Below, in pieces: positions 1-7,317 of a DNA stretch of 15,948 nucleotides. The stretch is from Albugo candida. Lineage: Eukaryota; Oomycota; Peronosporomycetes; Albuginales; Albuginaceae. The translations under genes and the position numbers were made by a program. The number at the start of each line of letters is the position of its first letter. Positions within the stretch are counted from its first letter, which is position 1. Location: contig CAJNAR010000133.1 in assembly GCA_905220665.1 (NCBI GenBank), forward strand, positions 1 to 15,948. Reading direction: 5' to 3'. The notes under the pieces are model-generated. The model had not been told where the DNA came from. It saw only the letters and a program-made list of their open reading frames with translations, and made no database searches.

Positions 1-554
1 ACATTTAGCACTTGATGGGAAGAAGTCAATCTAGGTGATTGACCCGCGCACAATTTTGTCAAAACACAAAAAAAAACATCGCTTTTCATAGCTATCACTG
101 GGTACATGTATTTTTATTTGGACATTATCGAAGAGACCTTACTCCCAAGAATGATAGCATTGCATAGGTGCAAGCGGAAAGCGCGTCTGAAAGACAGGAA
201 CGTGCAGGGGCATCGCATCCATTGGATTGATAATTGGAACACTAGATATGGCCCACGGATATAATCTATATATCTCGTAGAAGGACAAGCAAGCATTCTA
301 AAGAAGTTGGTAAACAGTGTGTACTTTCATGTCCCTCTTATTTGTGTTCACACGAAGCCCGCTATGGTCACAATCGTGCAGAAGAAGAACGCATCAAGGG
401 GTCAAGACTATATTAGTGCTCTGCGTTTTTAATATTTTCGATCTCGCATTTGTTTAGCGGTCAAGAAATGATTGACGTCTTCAGCATGATTTTATACCAG
501 CGACCCCTACTTTTCAAGGTCTTTTTCTGAACTTGCATTATGCAGCTTCTTCTT
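1..554. other. Unique left flank, no supported gene
   Basis: This stretch lies outside the tandem array and shares no obvious sequence with it. It is moderately AT-rich, with a run of nine A at 68-76. The only ATG-started open frame of note is 60 codons on the minus strand (114-296). It has no signal peptide, no recognisable domain and no oomycete-type initiator upstream, so I do not call it a gene. I see no transposon ends, tRNA or terminator here. It is probably intergenic DNA next to the array. Confidence 0.6.
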
Positions 555-780
555 CACAAATGATGCGTGATGATGGTTGCCTCGTGTCTCCTCATAAATG
601 CCCGCGCATTACGTATACTGCGAGTTATTCCTACATGCTTTGTAGTGGGACACGACAAAAGAAACAAGCAGGAAACAGAATCGTAAGACGTTGTTTAGTT
701 CTTGCAAATTGTTTTTAAATTAAAAAGCATCACAACATGCATGCAATGTCAATCATTGAAGCGAGCTCCCTGAAATCGAT
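555..780. repeat. Truncated terminal spacer, 3' flank of copy 1
   Basis: Matches the part of the other spacers next to the gene stop codon, from cacaaatgatg onward. The rest of a normal spacer (promoter side) is missing because the array ends here. Markers: cccgcgcat, tagtgggac, aagcagg, ttttaaatta and gaagcgagc, as in the 3' flank of copy 5. It probably holds the 3'UTR of copy 1. No AATAAA is seen on the transcribed strand. Confidence 0.8.
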
Positions 781-1233
781 CTAGCAGAAATACAAACTCT
801 GCCACGCGAAACCGAGACCACATCCGCCGCCATACAAACCGGCACCAAAAGTATTCCAGTATCCCAATGGGTACGCCCATCCTCCAAGTCCACCACATGA
901 AAACCCAAACCTCCAAGGACCAAACCCGCCATATCCACCGAGACCGCCGAAACCACCGAGACCACCCCAGTATTGCTCATTATTACTATCAGTGTCATTT
1001 TGTTGTTGCTCGGATGGCTTGGCTACTTTCTTGACAGGCTCCACATTGCCTGTAAGTGAGACTCCAGAAGGCAGCTTTACATTCTGAATCGCTTCCAATG
1101 CTTGTTCTCGTGTTGGTAGGGACGCATGATGCTCCTGAACGCCTTCCGATGGCAAATCTAGTTTTTCGGGTATACTAGAAACCGCTGGTAAGATGAAAAG
1201 AAACATCTTCAACATGAATGATAGGTTCACCAT
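781..1233 (-). CDS. Secreted Gly/aromatic-rich protein, copy 1 (intact)
   Basis: 150 residues, TAG stop. The frame also runs upstream to a TTG, but the first ATG (1231-1233) is the better eukaryotic start: it lies about 55 nt after the predicted initiator and its product begins directly with a signal peptide. Residues 1-20 are a signal peptide (hydrophobic MFLFILPAV, likely cleavage after AVSS). Residues 21-87 form a polar linker with a QQQ run and an N-D-T sequon at 79-81. Residues 88-150 hold 24 Gly and 18 aromatics with GGL, GGF and GGY steps, Cys at 113, 138 and 150, and Trp at 89, 107, 119, 126 and 144. Variable sites here are P73, S83 and N127-T128. I recognise no family. Secretion is inferred from the leader; the role is unknown, perhaps a wall or matrix protein or a secreted virulence-related protein. 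Confidence 0.88.
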   Translation of the reverse strand: MVNLSFMLKMFLFILPAVSSIPEKLDLPSEGVQEHHASLPTREQALEAIQNVKLPSGVSLTGNVEPVKKVAKPSEQQQNDTDSNNEQYWGGLGGFGGLGGYGGFGPWRFGFSCGGLGGWAYPLGYWNTFGAGLYGGGCGLGFAWQSLYFC

Positions 1234-1795
1234 AGCTTGGATCTCGTGCAATACAAAGATGTTAGTCGTTTGTTTCCAATTTCGGAATGAGAAAGTATCC
1301 CGTCATCGAGCAAACGTTTGCGATATGCGCGCGTCTGCTGAATTGATGGATCGATCGTAGGATTGGGTTCTGGAAACTGCAGTATTGCCAAACGACATCT
1401 CTTGCAATCAATCGATCTCTCAAAGCGACTCAACTTGAAGATGTAGTTTAACTGTCACTACACGTTGCTGGATCATGGAACGGGACTCGAGCACGTATCT
1501 CGAAACACTTCATAAATATAGTACAACATTAAGAATGAATGGAAAACGTCAAGGACAACTCCAATGTGTACACAAATGATGCGTGATGATGGTTGCCTCG
1601 TGTCTCCTCATAAATGCCCGGCATTACGTATACTGTGAGTTATTCCTACATGCTTTGTAGTGAGACACGACAAAAGAAACAAGCAGGAAACAGAATCGTA
1701 AGACGTTGTTTAGTTCTTGCAAATTGTTTTTAAATTAAAAAGCATCACAACATGCATGTAATGTCGATCATTGAAGCGAGCTCCCTGAAATCGAT
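1234..1795. repeat. Spacer between copies 1 and 2 (haplotype A, variant)
   Basis: Holds the copy 1 5'UTR and promoter and the copy 2 3' flank. Mostly haplotype A (gcgtctgctg, tggaacggg, gagcacgt, cttcataa, acaacatt). It has gtagttta as in haplotype B, and a unique extra A in ttgcaatcaat near 1405. On the copy 2 side it has cccggcat, a private actgtgag, and gcatgtaatg. The frameshifted copy 2 frame reads into it as far as 1768. Confidence 0.8.
1277..1321 (-). promoter_or_regulatory. Core promoter, copy 1: oomycete-like Inr plus 12-bp palindrome
   Basis: On the minus strand 1292-1277 reads TCTCATTCCGAAATTG. This matches 13 of 16 positions of the oomycete initiator plus flanking region, GCTCATTYYNCAWTTT (recalled consensus). 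Initiation at the A of TCATT would give a 5'UTR of about 55 nt without any upstream ATG. About 20 bp further upstream is the perfect palindrome GCAAACGTTTGC (1310-1321), a possible site for a dimeric factor. No TATA box lies at a usual distance. Confidence 0.6.
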
Positions 1796-2244
1796 CTAGC
1801 AGAAATACAAACTCTGCCACGCGAAACCGAGACCACATCCGCCGCCATACAAACCGGCACCAAAAGTATCCAGTATCCCAATGGGTACGCCCATCCTCCA
1901 AGTCCACCACATGAAAACCCAAACCTCCAAGGACCAAACCCGCCATATCCACCGAGACCGCCGAAACCACCGAGACCACCCCAGTATTGCTCATTATTAC
2001 TATCAGTGTCATTTTGTTGTTGCTCGGATGGCTTGGCTACTTTCTTGACAGGCTCCACATTGCCTGTAAGTGAGACTCCAGAAGGCAGCCCTACATTCTG
2101 AATCGCTTCCAATGCTTGTTCTCGTGTTGGTAGGGACGCATGATGCTCCTGAACGCCTTCCGATGGCAAATCTAGTTTTTCGGGTATACTAGAAACCGCT
2201 GGTAAGATGAAAAGAAACATCTTCAACATGAATGATAGGTTCAT
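1768..2244 (-). pseudogene. Secreted Gly/aromatic-rich protein, copy 2 (C-terminal frameshift)
   Basis: Starts at ATG 2242-2244 because the usual ATG is AGG here and the next codon is ATG instead of GTG. Normal through the signal peptide, linker and most of the Gly-rich domain (first 125 residues). A one-base loss in a TT pair near 1869 then shifts the frame. The last 24 normal residues, including two of the three cysteines, are replaced by 33 unrelated ones, and the frame runs 28 bp past the ancestral stop at 1796-1798. The predicted product is 158 residues. It also carries a private K-to-G change at position 53 of the 150-residue numbering (two bases changed). The promoter is intact, so it may be transcribed. 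A homopolymer sequencing error is a real alternative to a true mutation. Confidence 0.8.
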
Positions 2245-2808
2245 CCTAGCTTGGATCTCGTGCAATACAAAGATGTTAGTCGTTTGTTTCCAATTTCGGA
2301 ATGAGAAAGTATCCCGTCATCGAGCAAACGTTTGCGATATGCGCGCGTCTGCTGAATTGATGGATCGATCGTAGGATTGGGTTCTGGAAACTGCAGTATT
2401 GCCAAACGACATCTCTTGCATCAATCGATCTCTCAAAGCGACTCAACTTGAAGATGTATTTTAACTGTCACTACACGTTGCTGGATCATGGAACGGGACT
2501 CGAGCACGTATCTCGAAACACTTCATAAATATAGTACAACCCTAAGAATGAATGGAAAACGTCAAGGACAACTCCAATGTGTACACAAATGATGCGTGAT
2601 GATGGTTGCCTCGTGTCTCCTCATAAATGCCCGGCATTACGTATACTGCGAGTTATTCCTACATGCTTTGTAGTGAGACACGACAAAAGAAACAAGCAGG
2701 AAACAGAATCGTAAGACGTTGTTCAGTTCTTGCAAATTGTTTTTAAATTAAAAAGCATCACAACATGCATGCAATGTCGATCATTGAAGCGAGCTCCCTG
2801 AAATCGAT
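2245..2808. repeat. Spacer between copies 2 and 3 (haplotype A)
   Basis: Haplotype A markers gcgtctgctg, ttgcatcaat, gtatttta, tggaacggg, gagcacgt and cttcataa, but acaaccct as in haplotype B. The copy 3 side has cccggcat, tagtgagac and gttcagtt, the last shared only with the next spacer. No separate gene is seen. Confidence 0.8.
2291..2335 (-). promoter_or_regulatory. Core promoter, copy 2
   Basis: Initiator-like element at 2306-2291 (minus) and palindrome at 2324-2335, both unchanged from copy 1. Because the start codon is one codon later, the predicted 5'UTR is about 58 nt. Confidence 0.55.
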
Positions 2809-3257
2809 CTAGCAGAAATACAAACTCTGCCACGCGAAACCGAGACCACATCCGCCGCCATACAAACCGGCACCAAAAGTATTCCAGTATCCCAATGGGT
2901 ACGCCCATCCTCCAAGTCCACCACATGAAAACCCAAACCTCCAAGGACCAAACCCGCCATATCCACCGAGACCGCCGAAACCACCGAGACCACCCCAGTA
3001 TTGCTCATTATTACTATCAGTGTCATTTTGTTGTTGCTCGGATGGCTTGGCTACTTTCTTGACAGGCTCTCATTGCCTGTAAGTGAGACTCCAGAAGGCA
3101 GCTTTACATTCTGAATCGCTTCCAATGCTTGTTCTCGTGTTGGTAGGGACGCATGATGCTCCTGAACGCCTTCCGATGGCAAATCTAGTTTTTCGGGTAT
3201 ACTAGAAACCGCTGGTAAGATGAAAAGAAACATCTTCAACATGAATGATAGGTTCAT
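2809..3257 (-). pseudogene. Secreted Gly/aromatic-rich protein, copy 3 (frameshifted after the linker start)
   Basis: ATG at 3255-3257 (the MNLSF start type). The stretch ggctccacattg of other copies reads ggctctcattg here (3065-3075), a net loss of one base plus a substitution. The frame shifts after LTGN, adds a few foreign residues and stops at 3051, giving 68 residues. The whole Gly/aromatic domain is then untranslated, although its DNA down to the ancestral stop at 2809-2811 is unchanged. The product would be a signal peptide plus a short polar tail. Promoter intact. Likely non-functional, or a base-calling error. Confidence 0.82.
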
Positions 3258-3821
3258 CCTAGCTTGGATCTCGTGCAATACAAAGATGTTAGTCGTTTGT
3301 TTCCAATTTCGGAATGAGAAAGTATCCCGTCATCGAGCAAACGTTTGCGATATGCGCGCGTCTGCTGAATTGATGGATCGATCGTAGGATTGGGTTCTGG
3401 AAACTGCAGTATTGCCAAACGACATCTCTTGCATCAATCGATCTCTCAAAGCGACTCAACTTGAAGATGTATTTTAACTGTCACTACACGTTGCTGGATC
3501 ATGGAACGGGACTCGAGCACGTATCTCGAAACACTTCATAAATATAGTACAACATTAAGAATGAATGGAAAACGTCAAGGACAACTCCAATGTGTACACA
3601 AATGATGCGTGATGATGGTTGCCTCGTGTCTCCTCATAAATGCCCGGCATTACGTATACTGCGAGTTATTCCTACATGCTTTGTAGTGAGACACGACAAA
3701 AGAAACAAGCAGGAAACAGAATCGTAAGACGTTGTTCAGTTCTTGCAAATTGTTTTTAAATTAAAAAGCATCACAACATGCATGCAATGTCGATCATTGA
3801 AGCGAGCTCCCTGAAATCGAT
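3258..3821. repeat. Spacer between copies 3 and 4 (haplotype A)
   Basis: Pure haplotype A on the promoter side (gcgtctgctg, ttgcatcaat, gtatttta, tggaacggg, gagcacgt, cttcataa, acaacatt). The copy 4 side shares cccggcat, tagtgagac and gttcagtt with the preceding spacer. Nothing else is recognisable. Confidence 0.8.
3304..3348 (-). promoter_or_regulatory. Core promoter, copy 3
   Basis: Initiator-like element at 3319-3304 (minus) and palindrome at 3337-3348 are intact although the gene behind them is broken. Confidence 0.55.
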
Positions 3822-4271
3822 CTAGCAGAAATACAAACTCTGCCACGCGAAACCGAGACCACATCCGCCGCCATACAAACCGGCACCAAAAGTATTCCAG
3901 TATCCCAATGGGTACGCCCATCCTCCAAGTCCACCACATGAAAACCCAAACCTCCAAGGACCAAACCCGCCATATCCACCGAGACCGCCGAAACCACCGA
4001 GACCACCCCAGTATTGCTCATTATTACCATCAGTGTCATTTTGTTGTTGCTCGGATGGCTTGGCTACTTTCTTGACAGGCTCCACATTGCCTGTAAGTGA
4101 GACTCCAGAAGGCAGCTTTACATTCTGAATCGCTTCCAATGCTTGTTCTCGTGTTGGTAGGGACGCATGATGCTCCTGAACGCCTTCCGATGGCAAATCT
4201 AGTTTTTCGGGTATACTAGAAACCGCTGGTAAGATGAAAAGAAACATCTTCAACATGAATGATAGGTTCAT
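3822..4271 (-). CDS. Secreted Gly/aromatic-rich protein, copy 4 (intact)
   Basis: 149 residues from ATG 4269-4271. The ATG-GTG found at the start of copy 1 is AGG-ATG here, so the product lacks V2 but keeps the frame and the signal peptide. Carries a Gly at position 83 (150-residue numbering) in place of Ser, with P73 and N127-T128 as in copy 1. All three cysteines and the N-D-T sequon are kept. It is the first intact copy right of two broken neighbours. Confidence 0.87.
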   Translation of the reverse strand: MNLSFMLKMFLFILPAVSSIPEKLDLPSEGVQEHHASLPTREQALEAIQNVKLPSGVSLTGNVEPVKKVAKPSEQQQNDTDGNNEQYWGGLGGFGGLGGYGGFGPWRFGFSCGGLGGWAYPLGYWNTFGAGLYGGGCGLGFAWQSLYFC

Positions 4272-4836
4272 CCTAGCTTGGATCTCGTGCAATACAAAGA
4301 TGTTAGTCGTTTGTTTCCAATTTCGGAATGAGAAAGTATCCCGTCATCGAGCAAACGTTTGCGATATGCGCGCGTCTGCTGAATTGATGGATCGATCGTA
4401 GGATTGGGTTCTGGAAACTGCAGTATTGCCAAACGACATCTCTTGCATCAATCGATCTCTCAAAGCGACTCAACTTGAAGATGTATTTTAACTGTCACTA
4501 CACGTTGCTGGATCATGGAACGGGACTCGAGCACGTATCTCGAAACACTTCATAAATATAGTACAACATTAAGAATGAATGGAAAACGTCAAGGACAACT
4601 CCAATGTGTACACAAATGATGCGTGATGATGGTTGCCTCGTGTCTCCTCATAAATGCCCGCGCATTACGTATACTGCGAGTTATTCCTACATGCTTTGTA
4701 GTGGGACACGACAAAAGAAACAAGCAGGAAACAGAATCGTAAGACGTTGTTTAGTTCTTGCAAATTGTTTTTAAATTAAAAAGCATCACAACATGCATGT
4801 AATGTCGATCATTGAAGCGAGCTCCCTGAAATCGAT
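4272..4836. repeat. Spacer between copies 4 and 5 (haplotype A)
   Basis: Haplotype A throughout the promoter half. The copy 5 half has cccgcgcat, tagtgggac, gtttagtt and gcatgtaatg, differing from the two spacers to its left and resembling the 3' flank of copy 1. No gene is seen. Confidence 0.8.
4318..4362 (-). promoter_or_regulatory. Core promoter, copy 4
   Basis: Initiator-like element at 4333-4318 (minus), palindrome at 4351-4362, predicted 5'UTR about 58 nt. Confidence 0.55.
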
Positions 4837-5286
4837 CTAGCAGAAATACAAACTCTGCCACGCGAAACCGAGACCACATCCGCCGCCATACAAACCGGCA
4901 CCAAAAGTATTCCAGTATCCCAATGGGTACGCCCATCCTCCAAGTCCACCACATGAAAACCCAAACCTCCAAGGACCAAACCCGCCATATCCACCGAGAC
5001 CGCCGAAACCACCGAGACCACCCCAGTATTGCTCATTATTACCATCAGTGTCATTTTGTTGTTGCTCGGATGGCTTGGCTACTTTCTTGACAGGCTCCAC
5101 ATTGCCTGTAAGTGAGACTCCAGAAGGCAGCTTTACATTCTGAATCGCTTCCAATGCTTGTTCTCGTGTTGGTAGGGACGCATGATGCTCCTGAACGCCT
5201 TCCGATGGCAAATCTAGTTTTTCGGGTATACTAGAAACCGCTGGTAAGATGAAAAGAAACATCTTCAACATGAATGATAGGTTCAT
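4837..5286 (-). CDS. Secreted Gly/aromatic-rich protein, copy 5 (intact)
   Basis: 149 residues from ATG 5284-5286, with the shifted MNLSF start. The protein is identical to copy 4 (G83, P73, N127-T128), so copies 4 and 5 look like a recent duplicate pair. It is the last copy with the shifted start; every copy to its right starts at ATG-GTG. The signal peptide, sequon and three cysteines are intact. Confidence 0.87.
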   Translation of the reverse strand: MNLSFMLKMFLFILPAVSSIPEKLDLPSEGVQEHHASLPTREQALEAIQNVKLPSGVSLTGNVEPVKKVAKPSEQQQNDTDGNNEQYWGGLGGFGGLGGYGGFGPWRFGFSCGGLGGWAYPLGYWNTFGAGLYGGGCGLGFAWQSLYFC

Positions 5287-5849
5287 CCTAGCTTGGATCT
5301 CGTGCAATACAAAGATGTTAGTCGTTTGTTTCCAATTTCGGAATGAGAAAGTATCCCGTCATCGAGCAAACGTTTGCGATATGCGCGCGTCTGCTGAATT
5401 GATGGATCGATCGTAGGATTGGGTTCTGGAAACTGCAGTATTGCCAAACGACATCTCTTGCATCAATCGATCTCTCAAAGCGACTCAACTTGAAGATGTA
5501 TTTTAACTGTCACTACACGTTGCTGGATCATGGAACGGGACTCGAGCACGTATCTCGAAACACTTCATAAATATAGTACAACATTAAGAATGAATGGAAA
5601 ACGTCAAGGACAACTCCAATGTGTACACAAATGATGCGTGATGATGGTTGCCTCGTGTCTCCTCATAAATGCCCGCGCATTACGTATACTGCGAGTTATT
5701 CCTACATGCTTTGTAGTGGACACGACAAAAGAAACAAGCAGGAAACAGAATCGTAAGACGTTGTTTAGTTCTTGCAAATTGTTTTTAAATTAAAAGCATC
5801 ACAACATGCATGTAATGTCGATCATTGAAGCGAGCTCCCTGAAATCGAT
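5287..5849. repeat. Spacer between copies 5 and 6 (haplotype A with two small deletions)
   Basis: Haplotype A, close to the preceding spacer but with two private one-base losses in short runs: tagtggacac for tagtgggacac near 5717, and attaaaagc for attaaaaagc near 5793. Both lie in homopolymers, so either slippage or read error could explain them. Last full A spacer before the switch to B. Confidence 0.8.
5333..5377 (-). promoter_or_regulatory. Core promoter, copy 5
   Basis: Initiator-like element at 5348-5333 (minus) and palindrome at 5366-5377, unchanged. Confidence 0.55.
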
Positions 5850-6302
5850 CTAGCAGAAATACAAACTCTGCCACGCGAAACCGAGACCACATCCGCCGCC
5901 ATACAAACCGGCACCAAAAGTATTCCAGTATCCCAATGGGTACGCCCATCCTCCAAGTCCACCACATGAAAACCCAAACCTCCAAGGACCAAACCCGCCA
6001 TATCCACCGAGACCGCCGAAACCACCGAGACCACCCCAGTATTGCTCATTATTACTATCAGTGTCATTTTGTTGTTGCTCGGATGGCTTGGCTACTTTCT
6101 TGACAGGCTCCACATTGCCTGTAAGTGAGACTCCAGAAGGCAGCTTTACATTCTGAATCGCTTCCAATGCTTGTTCTCGTGTTGGTAGGGACGCATGATG
6201 CTCCTGAACGCCTTCCGATGGCAAATCTAGTTTTTCGGGTATACTAGAAACCGCTGGTAAGATGAAAAGAAACATCTTCAACATGAATGATAGGTTCACC
6301 AT
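5850..6302 (-). CDS. Secreted Gly/aromatic-rich protein, copy 6 (intact)
   Basis: 150 residues from ATG 6300-6302. Protein identical to copy 1 (V2, P73, S83, N127-T128). The gene sits at the haplotype switch: its 3' flank is type A and its promoter-side spacer is type B. The untranslated codon six places upstream of the ATG is TAC here (CAC in copies 1-5), a marker shared with most copies to the right. Leader, sequon and cysteines are intact. Confidence 0.88.
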   Translation of the reverse strand: MVNLSFMLKMFLFILPAVSSIPEKLDLPSEGVQEHHASLPTREQALEAIQNVKLPSGVSLTGNVEPVKKVAKPSEQQQNDTDSNNEQYWGGLGGFGGLGGYGGFGPWRFGFSCGGLGGWAYPLGYWNTFGAGLYGGGCGLGFAWQSLYFC

Positions 6303-6345
6303 AGCTTGGATCTCGTACAATACAAAGATGTTAGTCGTTTGTTTC

Positions 6346-6390
6346 CAATTTCGGAATGAGAAAGTATCCCGTCATCGAGCAAACGTTTGC
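6346..6390 (-). promoter_or_regulatory. Core promoter, copy 6
   Basis: Initiator-like element at 6361-6346 (minus), palindrome at 6379-6390, predicted 5'UTR about 55 nt. Confidence 0.55.
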
Positions 6391-6536
6391 GATATGCGCG
6401 CGTCTGCTGAATTGATGGATCGATCGTAGGATTGGGTTCTGGAAACTGCAGTATTGCCAAACGACATCTCTTGAATCAATCGATCTCTCAAAGCGACTCA
6501 ACTTGAAGATGTAGTTTAACTGTCACTACACGTTGC

Positions 6537-6564
6537 TGGATCATGGGACGGGACTCGAGCCCGT
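6537..6564 (-). other. tRNA T-arm-like hairpin with CCA-like end (representative)
   Basis: Read on the minus strand, 6564-6548 folds as a perfect 5-bp stem (ACGGG/CCCGT) around a 7-nt loop CTCGAGT, close to a tRNA T-loop. It is followed by seven bases (CCCATGA), T, and CCA at 6539-6537, the layout of a tRNA 3' end. No matching 5' acceptor strand (TCATGGG) or D arm is found upstream, so it is not a complete tRNA gene. In haplotype A spacers (for example 1469-1496) the stem has one mismatch. It could be a tRNA 3'-half relic, a B-box-like remnant, or chance. Confidence 0.3.
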
Positions 6565-6864
6565 ATCTCGAAACACTACATAAATATAGTACAACCCTAA
6601 GAATGAATGGAAAACGTCAAGGACAACTCCAATGTGTACACAAATGATGCGTGATGATGGTTGCCTCGTGTCTCCTCATAAATGCCCGCGCATTACGTAT
6701 ACTTCGAGTTATTCCTACATGCTTTGTAGTAAGACACGACAAAAGAAACAAGAAGGAAACAGAATCGTAAGACGTTGTTTAGTTCTTGCAAATTGTTTTT
6801 CAATTAAAAAGCATCACAACATGCATGCAATGTCGATCATTGAAGTGAGCTCCCTGAAATCGAT

Positions 6865-7317
6865 CTAGCAGAAATACAAACTCTGCCACGCGAAACCGAG
6901 ACCACATCCGCCGCCATACAAACCGGCACCAAACGCATCCCAGTATCCCAATGGGTACGCCCATCCTCCAAGTCCACCACATGAAAACCCAAACCTCCAA
7001 GGACCAAACCCGCCATATCCACCGAGACCGCCGAAACCACCGAGACCACCCCAGTATTGCTCATTATTACTATCAGTGTCATTTTGTTGTTGCTCGGATG
7101 ACTTGGCTACTTTCTTGACAGGCTCCACATTGCCTGTAAGTGAGACTCCAGAAGGCAGCTTTACATTCTGAATCGCTTCCAATGCTTGTTCTCGTGTTGG
7201 TAGGGACGCATGATGCTCCTGAACGCCTTCCGATGGCAAATCTAGTTTTTCGGGTATACTAGAAACCGCTGGTAAGATGAAAAGAAACATCTTCAACATG
7301 AATGATAGGTTCACCAT
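6865..7317 (-). CDS. Secreted Gly/aromatic-rich protein, copy 7 (intact, DA variant)
   Basis: 150 residues from ATG 7315-7317. It is the first copy with the DA variant: N127-T128 becomes D-A through three base changes in adjacent codons, adding a negative charge to the Gly/aromatic domain. It also carries S73 for P73 in the linker; S83 is kept. The linked 3' flank has tagtaagac, agaagg, ttttcaatta and gaagtgagc, the same combination that accompanies DA in copies 11-15. Leader, sequon and three cysteines unchanged. Confidence 0.88.
   Translation of the reverse strand: MVNLSFMLKMFLFILPAVSSIPEKLDLPSEGVQEHHASLPTREQALEAIQNVKLPSGVSLTGNVEPVKKVAKSSEQQQNDTDSNNEQYWGGLGGFGGLGGYGGFGPWRFGFSCGGLGGWAYPLGYWDAFGAGLYGGGCGLGFAWQSLYFC

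Larger units (their letters stand above)
6303..6864. repeat. Spacer between copies 6 and 7 (haplotype B, early form)
   Basis: Haplotype B: ttgaatcaat, gtagttta, tgggacggg, gagcccgt, ctacataa, acaaccct, tagtaagac, agaagg, ttttcaatta, gaagtgagc. It keeps the A-like gcgtctgctg and tccaatgtgtac, and has a private acttcgag near 6702. It looks like an intermediate between A and the B form that dominates the right end. Confidence 0.8.

Noticed and set aside
114..296. 60-codon minus-strand open frame in the left flank
   Set aside because: Short, no leader or domain, no initiator-like element; expected by chance.
1050..1070. GTAAGT-like splice donor within the coding region
   Set aside because: It is on the plus strand, antisense to the gene. 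The coding frame is continuous from ATG to stop without needing an intron.
781..1233. RXLR, dEER or Crinkler-type effector motif
   Set aside because: The linker after the signal peptide has no RXLR, dEER or LxLFLAK. The LPTREQ stretch is only a weak superficial resemblance.
781..1251. 156-residue version of the protein starting six codons upstream of the ATG
   Set aside because: The upstream codon is TTG, not ATG, and it lies in the predicted 5'UTR. The ATG at 1231-1233 gives a clean signal peptide, and the equivalent argument holds for all copies.
1227..1433. 68-codon minus-strand frame over the copy 1 promoter
   Set aside because: It starts at TTG, overlaps the initiator and 5'UTR, and depends on a one-base insertion found only in this spacer.
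6537..6564. LTR retrotransposon primer-binding site (TGG followed by a tRNA-complementary stretch on the plus strand)
   Set aside because: No LTRs, polypurine tract or gag-pol remnant anywhere in the unit; the repeats are in one orientation and include a complete cellular-type gene.
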